Source: Solirubrobacter deserti (GTDB lineage: Bacteria > Actinomycetota > Thermoleophilia > Solirubrobacterales > Solirubrobacteraceae). From it: a DNA stretch of 64,000 bases. The stretch is from positions 62,001-126,000 of the forward strand of contig NZ_JAPCID010000018.1 in the NCBI RefSeq assembly GCF_027587175.1. The letters are read 5' to 3'. Under the pieces are notes generated by a model. That model made no database searches and was not told the origin of the DNA. It worked only from the letters and a program-made list of their open reading frames with translations. The position numbers were made by a program, and so were the translations under genes. Every line of letters starts with the position of its first letter. Positions within the stretch are counted from its first letter, which is position 1. This document shows positions 30,226 to 40,915 of this stretch, piece after piece.

Positions 30226-32247
30226 CTAGCCGCGAAGGCCACCAGACCCGGCGGCCCATGTCGATCACGGCCGCCGGGACGATCACCGACCGCACGAGGA
30301 AGGTGTCGAGCAGCACGCCGAAGGCGACGATGAAGCCGATCTGCGTGAGGATCACGAGCGGGAGCACGGCCAGCGCGCCGAAGGTCCCGGCGAGCACGAT
30401 GCCCGCGCCCGTGATGACCGCGCCGGTCACGGCCAGCCCGCGCAGCGTGCCCTCGCGCGTACCGTGTTTGAGGGCCTCCTCGCGTACCCGGGCCATCAAG
30501 AAGATGTTGTAGTCGATGCCGAGAGCGACGAGGAACACGAACGCAAGCAGCGGCAGCGTCGGCGTCACGCCCGTGAAGCCGAAGATGTAGTCGGACACGA
30601 ACACGCCGACCCCCAGAGCGGCCGCGAACGAGACGATCACGGACGCGATCAGCAGCAGCGGCGCGACCATCGCGCGCAACAGCAGGACCAGGATCGCGAA
30701 CACGACGATGAGCGTGAGCGGCAGGATGAGCCGGTTGTCGCGGTTCGCCGCCTCGCGCAGGTCGTATTCCTGCGCGGAGGGCCCGCCCACGAGGCCCGCC
30801 TCGCCGACGGCCTGCCGCAGGCGCGGGACCGTGTCCAGCGCCGCGTTGGAGAACGGCGCGTCCGCGAGCGTCACGCTGAGCACGGTCCCGGCCTCGCCGG
30901 ACGGACCCGGGCGCACCTGCCCGAACTCGCTCGCGGCCTGCGTGACGCGCTCGACGTTCGCGCGGTCGGGCACGACGATGTCCGTCGGCGCGGACGCGCC
31001 CGCCGCGAAGTTGCGCGCGAGGATCTCCTGGCCCGTCACGCTGTCCACCTCGCCGCGGAACTGTTGTCCTGCGTCTGCGTCGGGTCCAGCGCGAGCGCGT
31101 TCGCCGCCATGACGAGCAGGACGATCGTGCCCGTGATCCACACCGCCCGCGGCCGCGAGGCGACGCGGTTGCCGATCCCGCGCCAGAACCCGTGCGTCTC
31201 GTCCACGCCCCCCTGGCCGGGGTGCGGGATGGTGTCGAACGGCGACCAGAACGCGTTGCGGCCCGCGATCGCGAGCAGCGCGGGAAGGATGGTGAGCATC
31301 GACAGCATCGCCAGCACGACGCCGACCGCGCCGACCGGCCCGAGGCCCGCGGTGGAGTTGACCTCGGCGAGCGAGAGGCACAGCAGCGCGGCGATGACGG
31401 TGCCGCCCGAGGCGATTATCGCCGGCCCGGCGCTCCTCATCGCGATCGCCACCGCCTCGTGCTTGTCCTCGTGCCGGCGCAGCTCCTCGCGATAGCGCGA
31501 GACCAGCAGCAGCGCGTAGTCCGTGCCCGCGCCGAACACCAGCACGGGCAGGATGCCGCCCGTCTGGCCGTTGATGGTCAGGCCCGCCTCGCCGAGGACG
31601 TAGCCCGCGCCGCGCGACGCCCCTTCGGCGAGCAGCACGCTGAAGAACGGGATCGCCCAGAAGATCGGCGAGCGGTAGATGGCGATCAGCAGGATCAGGA
31701 CGATGCCCGCGGCCGCGAACAGCAGCGGGCCGTTGACGCCGCCGAAGACCTTGATCGCGTCGAGGCTGTAACCCGCCGCGCCCGTGACCTTGACCTCGAG
31801 CCCGTCCTGCGCGGTGCCCGCGCGGTCGCGGACGGACTGGACGGCGTTCTCGAACTTGTCGGCCACACCGCCGCCCGGCTGGACGGGCTGGACGATCAGC
31901 GCCGCCTCCCCGTTCTCGCTGAACACGGGCTCCTGCGCCTCCAGCACGAGCTCGCGCCGGTCCTGGTTGAGCCGCGTCCGCGTGTCCGCGATGCGCTGCC
32001 GGTCGGCCTCGGTCAGGCCGCCGCGACGCTCGAAGACGACCACGGCCGGAGCGAGCTCCCCTCCTGGTAGCCGCTCGAGCGCCTCGAGCGTACGCACGGA
32101 TTCCGCGTCCCCCGGCAAAAAGGACGACGACTCGTTCTTCTGGATGCCCTCGAACTTGCCGGCGAACGACGCCAAGCCACCGAAGCAGACGATCGCGAGG
32201 AAGAGGACGACGTACTTGGAGCGGCGACCCGCGGGGAGCGTCAGCAT
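30185..32247 (-). pseudogene. MMPL/RND-type transporter gene with a frameshift
   Basis: Two overlapping frames together make one MMPL exporter of ~690 residues. The first (start 32247) encodes helix 1, the extracytoplasmic loop and helices 2-6 to ALALDPTQTQD. The second resumes with QQFRGEVDSVTGQEILARNF and covers the second loop and the last helices (GVTPTLPLLAFVFLVALGID). The joint lies near 31062-31080, and loss of one base explains it. Without correction the product stops after the first repeat. It would export lipids or other hydrophobic compounds by proton motive force. A sequencing error is possible. Confidence 0.85.
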
Positions 32248-32386
32248 GTCAGGGACCTCTACGGCGCGCGCCCGCGGCTTGGATTCTCGCGATCGTCTGG
32301 TCCGGTGGCGCGTCGTCCTGGCGGGCGAGCGGGTGATCCTGGAACTCCACGAAGCATCACCGCGGGCGCTGTGCCGGATCTACGCG

Positions 32387-34345
<1,959 letters not shown>

Positions 34346-34364
34346 CTCAGATACGGTCCTTCAC

Positions 34365-34751
34365 ATGAGCCATTCTCGCGAAACCGTGACGGCGAACCCG
34401 GGCCCGCCGGCTGCCGGACCCTACTCGCACGCCGTGAAGTCGAACGGCCATCTGTTCATCAGCGGACAGGTCCATCTGGACCCGGAGACGGGCCAGCTGA
34501 TCGACGGCTCGCCCGCCGAGAAGGCCAAGCGCTGCCTGGACAACCTCACGATCATCGCCGAGGCCGCGGGCGCGAAGCTCGAGAACGCCGTGCGGGTCGC
34601 CGTCTACGTGACCGACATCAGCGTGTTCGCCGAGATGAACGAGGCGTACGCGACCTACTTCCCCGCCGACCCGCCCGCGCGCACCACCATCGGCGTCGCC
34701 GCCCTCCCGATGGGCGCCGAGGTCGAGATGGACGCCATCATCGCGCTGTGA
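34365..34751 (+). CDS. ridA: RidA-family enamine/imine deaminase
   Basis: 128 residues with the RidA core: NPGPPAAGPYSHAVKSNGHL, FISGQVHLDPETG, NLTIIAEAAGAKLENAVRVA, NEAYATYFPADPPART and the closing EVEMDAIIAL. The catalytic Arg is in PPARTTIGVAALP. RidA hydrolyses reactive 2-aminoacrylate/2-aminocrotonate released by PLP enzymes such as threonine dehydratase. The next gene encodes exactly that enzyme, with a GTGA overlap, so coupled synthesis makes functional sense. Confidence 0.93.
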   Translation: MSHSRETVTANPGPPAAGPYSHAVKSNGHLFISGQVHLDPETGQLIDGSPAEKAKRCLDNLTIIAEAAGAKLENAVRVAVYVTDISVFAEMNEAYATYFPADPPARTTIGVAALPMGAEVEMDAIIAL

Positions 34752-35959
34752 CCGTCACCGCGCGCGACGTCGAAGCCGCACGCGCGGCGGTTCAGACCGT
34801 CGCGCGCCGCACACCGATGCTGTCCACCCGCACCTTCTCCGAGCGCACGGGCGGCACGGTGGCGCTGAAGGCCGAGAATCTCCAGCGGACCGGCTCGTTC
34901 AAGGTCCGCGGCGTGGCCGCCAAGCTCGAAGCGCTCGGCGCGCCGGGCTGCGCGAACGGCGTCGTGGCCGCGTCCGCCGGCAACCACGCGCAGGCGCTCG
35001 CGGCCGGGGCGGCGGCCCGCAACGTCCGGTGCGAGGTGTTCGTCCCGCACGACGCCCCGATGGCCAAGGTCGAGGCCGCCCGCCGCTACGGCGCGATCGT
35101 GCACGAGGGCGGCAAGAGCGTGGACGAGTGCATCGTCGCGGCGCTGGAACGGGCCGAGACCGGCGGGTTGGCGTTCGTGCACCCGTTCGACGACCCGGCG
35201 ATCGTCGCCGGCCAGGGCTCGCTCGGGCTCGAGCTGCTCGAAGACGTGCCGGACCTCGCCCAGGTGGTGATCCCGGTCGGCGGTGGCGGCCTGTGCGCCG
35301 GCTCTGCGCTCGCGATCAAGGCCGCCAAGCCCGGCGTGAAGATCATCGGCGTCCAGGCCGCGGCCTGCGCGCCGTACCCCGAGTCGATGCAGGCCGGGAC
35401 GCCGGTGGAGGCCAAGACCGCGCTGACGATCGCCGACGGCATCGCGGTCAAGCGCCCCGGCGGCATCCCGCTCGAGATCCTGCGCACGCACCTCGACGAC
35501 CTCGTGGTCGTCAGTGAGGAGGCGACCGCCGAGGCGATGGCGCTGCTGCTGGAACGCTGCAAGCTCGTCGTCGAAGGCGCGGGAGCGGTGGGCGTCGCGG
35601 CGCTGCTCGGCGGCCAGGCGGAGACGGTCGAGGGTACGACCGTCGCGGTGCTCTCGGGCGGGAACGTGGACGCGGGCCTGCTGGCCGCGATCGCCCGCCG
35701 CCACGAGACGGAGGCCGGGCGGCGCCTGGTCGCGCTCACCCGCATACCCGACCGGCCCGGCGGCCTCGCCACGCTGCTCGCCGCCGTCGCGGGCACGGGC
35801 GCGAACATCGTCGACGTGTCCCACGTGCGCGAAGGCCTCGGCCTGCACGTGCGCGAGACCGCCGTCGAGCTGGTGCTCGAGACGCGCGGGCGCGACCACG
35901 CGCAGGAGGTGCTCAGCCGGCTGCAGGAGGAGGGCTACGAGGCCCAGGTGCTGAGCTGA
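34748..35959 (+). CDS. Threonine ammonia-lyase with C-terminal ACT domain
   Basis: 403 residues from a GTG overlapping the ridA stop. The PLP Lys is in RTGSFKVRGV (Lys ~55), and the phosphate-binding glycine loop is PVGGGGLCAG. SAGNHAQALA and the late SGGNVD are standard for TdcB/IlvA. The last ~80 residues (RLVALTRIPDRPGGLATLLA to LETRGRDHAQEVLSRLQEEG) form one ACT domain, the short form seen in catabolic-type enzymes. It converts threonine to 2-oxobutyrate and ammonia, feeding isoleucine synthesis or catabolism; RidA removes its toxic intermediate. Confidence 0.94.
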   Translation: MTVTARDVEAARAAVQTVARRTPMLSTRTFSERTGGTVALKAENLQRTGSFKVRGVAAKLEALGAPGCANGVVAASAGNHAQALAAGAAARNVRCEVFVPHDAPMAKVEAARRYGAIVHEGGKSVDECIVAALERAETGGLAFVHPFDDPAIVAGQGSLGLELLEDVPDLAQVVIPVGGGGLCAGSALAIKAAKPGVKIIGVQAAACAPYPESMQAGTPVEAKTALTIADGIAVKRPGGIPLEILRTHLDDLVVVSEEATAEAMALLLERCKLVVEGAGAVGVAALLGGQAETVEGTTVAVLSGGNVDAGLLAAIARRHETEAGRRLVALTRIPDRPGGLATLLAAVAGTGANIVDVSHVREGLGLHVRETAVELVLETRGRDHAQEVLSRLQEEGYEAQVLS

Positions 35960-36008
35960 CAAGGCGCGGGCAACCTTTTGGCAACCGGGGGTAGCGAAAT
36001 TCCCGGTC

Positions 36009-37289
36009 ATGCTCTCACGCCTGATCCTCGCCGCCGGCCTGCTGGCGCTCGCGCCGGCCGCGGCGAACGCCGACTCGATCGTCTACGTCGACCAGGGCAA
36101 CGTGTGGTCCGCCGCTCCCGACGGCTCGCACAAGGTCCAGCTGACGACCGGCGGGAGCTGGCACTCGCCCACGCAGGCCGACAACGGGACGATCGCCGCG
36201 GTCCAGGGGACCGGGCCGATCCAGGTGATGGCGCGTGACGGACGTCCGCTGCACACGATCACCACGCCGCCCGCGAAGTCCGGCAACGGCGGGACCTTCG
36301 CGCCCAACCCGGTGCAGTTGTCCTTCTCGCCCGACGGCACGAAGATCGCTTACGCCTACCTCGGCCACTCGTGCCCGCCCGGCGCCGGCTGCGGCGGCGT
36401 CCAGCGCTCCGTCTTCTACACGGACGCCAACGTCACCACGGCCACGCCGCACAGCGTCTACGGCAACCAGCACAGCGTCTCCAACCCCGAATGGGTGACG
36501 AACACGCGCACGCTGGTGTTCGGCGGCTTCGGGCGCCAGGTGGCGATCGACGACCTCGACGCCGGCGACTACAACAGCAAGCCCTGGATGGTCCCGAACG
36601 GGGACATGGGCGACGGCGAAGTCACCCGCGACGGCACCAAGCTCGCCGTCACCTCCGACTACGGGGAGAACCTCAAGATCAAGTTCTTCGCCGTCAAGGG
36701 CGACGTCAAGACCGAGCTCCCGCCCGCCCACCCCGAGTACGCGTGCGAGATGACGCAGCCGGACCGCAAGTACCACGACCCGACGTGGGCGCCGGACGGC
36801 GCCGGGTTCGCGTGGGGGTCGAGCAAGGGCATCGAGGTCACGCGCTTCACGAAGTTCGCGCCGATGGACTGCGCCGCGCCCCATGACGTGCTGCTGACGC
36901 CCACCGGCACCGAGCCCGACTGGGGGCCCGCCGACCCGCCCGCGGCCGCCTACACGCCGCCGGTCACCACGCCGGCCCCGCCGACGCCCGCGCCCACCCA
37001 GCCCGCGCCGGTCGCCACCGCGCCGGCCAAGGCGACGCTCGCGCTGGCCAAGACGACCAAGAAGGCGCTCCGCAAGGGACTCGCCATCAAGGTCACGGTG
37101 CCGGGCGCCGGCAAGGTGGAGCTCGCGGCCGTCGCCAAGGGCAAGACGCTCGCGAGCGGCAAAGCCATGGCCAAGCAGGCCGGAACGGTGACGGTGAAGC
37201 TCGGCAAGGTGCGCCAGAACGTCAGGAGTCTCACCCTCAAGTTGACGTTCAACGGTGTGACGACGACGTCAGCGCTGAAGGTCCGCTAG
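36009..37289 (+). CDS. Exported beta-propeller (TolB/WD40-like) protein
   Basis: 426 residues. A Sec signal peptide (MLSRLILAAGLLALAPAAAN) is followed by propeller-type repeats: IVYVDQGNVWSAAPDGSHKV, LSFSPDGTKIAYAY and DPTWAPDGAGFAWGSS. A Pro/Thr-rich linker (about 315-335) leads to a small C-terminal Lys-rich beta domain (KVTVPGAGKVELAAVAKGKT). Such proteins are often secreted or wall-associated binding proteins. Four Cys in the mature part could form disulfides. No enzymatic motif is visible. It converges with the next gene, 4 bases overlapping. Confidence 0.7.
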   Translation: MLSRLILAAGLLALAPAAANADSIVYVDQGNVWSAAPDGSHKVQLTTGGSWHSPTQADNGTIAAVQGTGPIQVMARDGRPLHTITTPPAKSGNGGTFAPNPVQLSFSPDGTKIAYAYLGHSCPPGAGCGGVQRSVFYTDANVTTATPHSVYGNQHSVSNPEWVTNTRTLVFGGFGRQVAIDDLDAGDYNSKPWMVPNGDMGDGEVTRDGTKLAVTSDYGENLKIKFFAVKGDVKTELPPAHPEYACEMTQPDRKYHDPTWAPDGAGFAWGSSKGIEVTRFTKFAPMDCAAPHDVLLTPTGTEPDWGPADPPAAAYTPPVTTPAPPTPAPTQPAPVATAPAKATLALAKTTKKALRKGLAIKVTVPGAGKVELAAVAKGKTLASGKAMAKQAGTVTVKLGKVRQNVRSLTLKLTFNGVTTTSALKVR

Positions 37290-38209
37290 CACGAGGGCTG
37301 CGGTGCGACCCGCGCGATCGTCGCCGGAAAGCCGGTGAAGACGACCTCGACGGTCCGCCACGACGTCCGGCCACGCGCCTGGTGGTGATCGACGATGCGG
37401 ACGCGCTGCAGCAGGCCGTCCGCGCCGATCACCGCCTCGCCGTCGGCGACGAACCCCGTCCAGCGCACGAGCCGCGAACGGTCCGGGAGCGTGATGATCG
37501 GCTTGTAGGAGACATGCCAGGACGTCTTGGTGGACGGCGGCGCGTCCCAGTCCTCGAGCTCGAGGCGCGGTTCGAGCGCGTCGTCCTCGTCGGGGTCGTA
37601 TCCGCCGTCCCAGCAGGTCTGACCAGGGTGACGCACGTATCCGGCGTCTGAGTCGAGCACGGACTGGTACGAGAGGCCGCGGAAGCGCACGGACTGGTAC
37701 GCGTAACCGCCGTCGTAGGCGAACGCGGACTCGATCGGCGCGTCGATGCCGAACGGCACGGCCGTCGCGGTGCCCACCATGCGCGGCTGGGCCAGCGTCC
37801 GCTCGCGCGCCGCACGGGCGAGCTGCTCGGCGGCCATGTCGGACCGCGGCGTCCGCCCGCCTTCGCCGAGCACGGGCCGCAGGCTCCGGGCGAACCGCAG
37901 CGAACCGCCCGTGATCCCGAGGCAGGACCCTCCGCGGATCGGCACGTACCCAGCTCGCGCGCGCCGCCCGGCCATGTTGACCGTGACCCCCGTGTGGCGG
38001 GTGAGCGGGCACTGATAGAGGACGATCCGCCGGCCCGAGCGGGTCAGCACGGTCGCCGTCCGCCGTTCTTGGACCTTCCAGCCCGCCGGCACCGTGAGCG
38101 TGACCTCCGGCGCCCCCTGCTGGCGGATCTTGACCTTGCGGGCCTCGGCGGCTTCGGCCAGGCCGAAGAACACGAGGGCGGCGAGATAGGGTCCCGGGTG
38201 ATGTCGCAC
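37286..38209 (-). CDS. Exported protein of unknown function
   Basis: 307 residues from a GTG, with an N-terminal hydrophobic stretch (YLAALVFFGLAEAAEA) likely to be a signal peptide. The mature part starts with a strand pair (KIRQQGAPEVTLTVPAGWKV) and includes four Cys (QCPL, SCLG, TCWDGG and the final SC), which suggests disulfides. The C-terminal half (WTGFVADGEAVIGADGLLQR onward) is beta-rich, like a sub-domain of LolA/LppX-type carriers; this is only a visual impression. Its start overlaps the divergent M24 peptidase start by 9 bases, so a later start may be used. Confidence 0.6.
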   Translation of the reverse strand: MRHHPGPYLAALVFFGLAEAAEARKVKIRQQGAPEVTLTVPAGWKVQERRTATVLTRSGRRIVLYQCPLTRHTGVTVNMAGRRARAGYVPIRGGSCLGITGGSLRFARSLRPVLGEGGRTPRSDMAAEQLARAARERTLAQPRMVGTATAVPFGIDAPIESAFAYDGGYAYQSVRFRGLSYQSVLDSDAGYVRHPGQTCWDGGYDPDEDDALEPRLELEDWDAPPSTKTSWHVSYKPIITLPDRSRLVRWTGFVADGEAVIGADGLLQRVRIVDHHQARGRTSWRTVEVVFTGFPATIARVAPQPSC

Positions 38210-39277
38210 GCTGCGAGAGTCTCCGCTCTGGACGGATTGCTAACGGACGCTGGACTGGATGCGGTCCTCGCCACCAAAGACGCGTCGATCGCGTACCTGA
38301 CCGGCTTCTGGGGTCTGCAGCTCGAGCGCTTCTTCGGCGTCGCCGTCCGCCGCGGCGGCGAAGGCGCGCTGATCGCACCGTCCCTGGACCGCGACAGCGT
38401 CGGCCAGGCACCGACCGCGCTCGAGAAGTCGCTCTACGACGCCGCCAAGGGCAACGGCCTCTCGACGCTCTACGACACGCTCGACGGCGCGAAGCGCATC
38501 GGCGTGGAGGAGGACCACCTCAACTTCGCCCGCGCGAAGGCCCTCACGGACGCCGGCTACGAGCTCGTCCCCGCCAGCGACCTGATCATGGAGCTGCGCG
38601 CGGCCAAGGACGCGGAGGAGATCGCCGCGGTCAAGTACGCCTGCACGCAGATCATCGCCGTCTATGAGGAGCTGTGGGCGGATCTGAAGGTCGGCGACAG
38701 CGAAGCGGACGTAAACGCCAAGGCCGCGTACGCGCTCGCCCGCCGCGGCGGCAGCCACCCCGAGCCGCACATCCTCTTCGGCGCCCACGCCGGTGACCCG
38801 CACGGCTCGCCCGGCCCTCGCACGCTCCAGCCCGGCGACGTCGTCGTGGCCGACATCTCCGCCCAGTTCAACGGCTACTGGGGCGACATGACGCGCTGCG
38901 CCCACGCCGGGACGCCGTCCGACTGGGCCCAACGGGCCTGGGACGTCGTCAAGCAGGCCTACGACGACGCGGTCGCGGCCACGAAGCTCGGCAACACGGC
39001 CAAGGACGTGGACGCGGCCCAGCGGCGGATCATCGAGGCCCACCCCGACCTCGGGGCCTGCCTGCACGGCGCCGGCCACGCGATCGGCACCGAGATCCAC
39101 GAGCCGCCGTTCCTCGTCGCGAGCAGCGACACGCCCCTGCGCGAAGGCATGATCTTCACGGTCGAGCCTGGCATCTACGACTCGCAACGCGGCGGCATCC
39201 GGCTCGAGGACGACATCCTCGTCGGGCCGGAGAACCTGTCGCCGTACCCGCTGGAGCTACGCGTCCTCGGCGGCTGA
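38201..39277 (+). CDS. M24-family metallopeptidase (Xaa-Pro aminopeptidase/prolidase-like)
   Basis: 358 residues. A creatinase N-terminal domain (LLTDAGLDAVLATKDASIAY) is followed by the pita-bread fold with five metal ligands: two Asp in VVADISAQFNGYWGDMTRC, His in GAGHAIGTEIHEPP, Glu in FTVEPGIY and Glu in GIRLEDDI. It removes N-terminal residues before proline or splits X-Pro dipeptides in the cytoplasm. ATG 38201 is chosen since it starts the conserved N-terminal domain. Its 3' end overlaps the convergent CGNR gene by 21 bases. Confidence 0.92.
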   Translation: MSHAARVSALDGLLTDAGLDAVLATKDASIAYLTGFWGLQLERFFGVAVRRGGEGALIAPSLDRDSVGQAPTALEKSLYDAAKGNGLSTLYDTLDGAKRIGVEEDHLNFARAKALTDAGYELVPASDLIMELRAAKDAEEIAAVKYACTQIIAVYEELWADLKVGDSEADVNAKAAYALARRGGSHPEPHILFGAHAGDPHGSPGPRTLQPGDVVVADISAQFNGYWGDMTRCAHAGTPSDWAQRAWDVVKQAYDDAVAATKLGNTAKDVDAAQRRIIEAHPDLGACLHGAGHAIGTEIHEPPFLVASSDTPLREGMIFTVEPGIYDSQRGGIRLEDDILVGPENLSPYPLELRVLGG

Positions 39278-39856
39278 GGCGGCGGCGCGCTTGCGCGCGT
39301 ACATCCGGCGCATCTTCTCGCGCGAGCCGCACGTCTGCATGGAGCACCAGCGGCGCCGGCCGCTGGTGTCGAGGAAGACCCAGCCGCAGTCGCGGCCCGG
39401 GCAGCGGTGCAGCCGCGCGATGCGGGCGGGATCGGCGAGCAGCGCGACCGCGTCCGCGGCGACCGCGAACCGTACGCGCCGCGTCTCCTCGCTCGACCAC
39501 TCGAGCCCGAAGCCTCCGTCCGGCTGGCGCACGAGCGTCCCCGCGGCGACCGCCTGCGCGTACGCGAACCGCAGCCGCGCGAGCGAGTACTGATCGGGCG
39601 CTTCGTCGCGGGCCAAAGCGGAGAAGATCGAGTGCAGCGCGTGCCGCAGGCCGCGCGCCAGCTCCAGCTCCTCCGGGCCGCCCGGCCGGCCGGCGACGCC
39701 CATGCGTGCGCCCCAGCGCTCCAGCGAGTCCGGCTCAAGCAGGACGTCCTGGGCCTCGATGAGTTCCTCGGCCGCCGTCCAGTCCGCCGAGTTGGCGAAG
39801 TCGAGGGACAGGGAACCGCCCTGGAGCTTGATCGTCTCAGGCGTGGGTATTACCAC
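39257..39856 (-). CDS. CGNR zinc-finger / ABATE-domain regulator
   Basis: 199 residues from a GTG. The N-terminal ABATE-type domain (LQGGSLSLDFANSADW) is stress-sensing in related proteins. The C-terminal zinc finger shows RCPGRDCGWVFLDTSGRRRW followed by CSMQTCGSREKMRRMYARKR. The eponymous CGNR tetrapeptide is CGSR here. These are probable DNA-binding regulators in actinobacteria. It is divergent from azlC with 31 bases between start codons, suggesting it controls the AzlCD exporter. Confidence 0.88.
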   Translation of the reverse strand: MVIPTPETIKLQGGSLSLDFANSADWTAAEELIEAQDVLLEPDSLERWGARMGVAGRPGGPEELELARGLRHALHSIFSALARDEAPDQYSLARLRFAYAQAVAAGTLVRQPDGGFGLEWSSEETRRVRFAVAADAVALLADPARIARLHRCPGRDCGWVFLDTSGRRRWCSMQTCGSREKMRRMYARKRAAASAAEDA

Positions 39857-39877
39857 TGTGGTGCCAGTATACGGTAA
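39850..39877. promoter_or_regulatory. Divergent promoter/operator between CGNR gene and azlC
   Basis: A short region holds TTACC (39850-39854) mirrored by GGTAA (39873-39877), and a TATACG element at 39868-39873 that could be the azlC -10 box. The symmetry is partial. It is the only space available for control of both genes. Confidence 0.35.
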
Positions 39878-39887
39878 GGTGCCCGCG

Positions 39888-40559
39888 ATGCATCAAGACA
39901 GCGACATCCGCGCGGGCCTCAGGGCCGGGCTGCCGCTCGTCCTTCCGACCCTCGCCATCGGCATCTCCTTCGGTGTCCTGGCGGAACCCGTGATGGGCTC
40001 GGTCGCGCCGGTGGTGATGTCGATCACGGTCTTCTCGGGCGCGGCGCAGTTCGCGGCGCTGACCGTCCTCACGGCGGGCGGCGGCGCGTTCGCGGCGATC
40101 GCGGCGGGCATGCTGCTCAACGCGCGCTGGCTGCCGATGGGGCTCGCGATCGGGCCGTTCCTCAAGGGCGGGCCGGTCCAGCGCTCGATTGAGTCGATCG
40201 CGATCGTCGATTCCTCCTTCGCGCTCGCGAGCCGCGGCGATGGCACATTCGATCGCCTCAAGCTCATCGGGTCGACGCTGCCGCAGGGCGCGGCCTGGGT
40301 GGGCGGGACGGTGATCGGCGTGCTCGGCGGCTCGTTCCTCGGCGACCCGCAGGCGCTCGGGCTGGACGCGATGTTCCCCGCGTTCTTCGCCTACCTGCTG
40401 TTCGAGGAGCTCAAGGACCGCACGCGCGTGGTCGCGGCGGTCGGCGGCGCGCTGATCGCGCTCGCGCTGCTGCCGTTCACGCCGCCGGGCGTGCCCGTAC
40501 TGGTCGCGGCCTTCGCCGCGCTGATCGGCCTCAAGCGAACGCCGGCCGCCGCGCGATGA
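39888..40559 (+). CDS. azlC: AzlC-family branched-chain amino acid exporter subunit
   Basis: 223 residues with six to seven membrane spans: LPLVLPTLAIGISFGVLAEP, SITVFSGAAQFAALTVLTAG and LLNARWLPMGLAIGPFLKGG, the last being the conserved NARW/R-LPMG segment of AzlC/BrnF. With AzlD it exports branched-chain amino acids or analogues. The ATG at 39888 begins the conserved region. Its stop overlaps azlD by 4 bases (ATGA). Confidence 0.92.
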   Translation: MHQDSDIRAGLRAGLPLVLPTLAIGISFGVLAEPVMGSVAPVVMSITVFSGAAQFAALTVLTAGGGAFAAIAAGMLLNARWLPMGLAIGPFLKGGPVQRSIESIAIVDSSFALASRGDGTFDRLKLIGSTLPQGAAWVGGTVIGVLGGSFLGDPQALGLDAMFPAFFAYLLFEELKDRTRVVAAVGGALIALALLPFTPPGVPVLVAAFAALIGLKRTPAAAR

Positions 40560-40867
40560 CCGCCGTCTGGATCACCGTCGCCGTCCTCACGGTCGGCACG
40601 TTCGCCGCGAAGGCGTCCGGGACGCTCGTCCTCGGCGACCGCGAGCTGCCACCGCGCGCGCTCAACGTCACCGCGCTGCTGGCCCCGGCGCTGCTCGCCG
40701 GCCTGCTCGTCTTCGAAACACTCGGGGCCGAAGGCGGCGGCCTGACGGTCGACGCGCGCGCCGCCGGCCTGGTCGCCGCGATCGTCGCGATCCTCCTCAA
40801 GGCCCCGATGTTCGCCGTGGTCCTCGTCGCGGCCGCCGCGGCAGCGGGCTTGCGCCTGTTTACGTGA
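40556..40867 (+). CDS. azlD: AzlD-family small subunit of branched-chain amino acid exporter
   Basis: 103 residues with four hydrophobic stretches (VWITVAVLTVGTFAAKASGT, LNVTALLAPALLAGLLVFET, AAGLVAAIVAILLKAPMFAV and the tail). Small size, topology and direct coupling to azlC identify it as the partner subunit. A 48-base gap separates it from cstA. Confidence 0.9.
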   Translation: MTAVWITVAVLTVGTFAAKASGTLVLGDRELPPRALNVTALLAPALLAGLLVFETLGAEGGGLTVDARAAGLVAAIVAILLKAPMFAVVLVAAAAAAGLRLFT

Positions 40868-40915
40868 GCCCGCGCGCGGGGAGGGATTCCCCGCTAGCGG
40901 ACGGGAGGAGACACC

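Noticed and set aside
35960-36008. Possible regulatory RNA before the exported propeller gene
   Set aside because: The gap is under 50 bases and shows no pairing or known motif.
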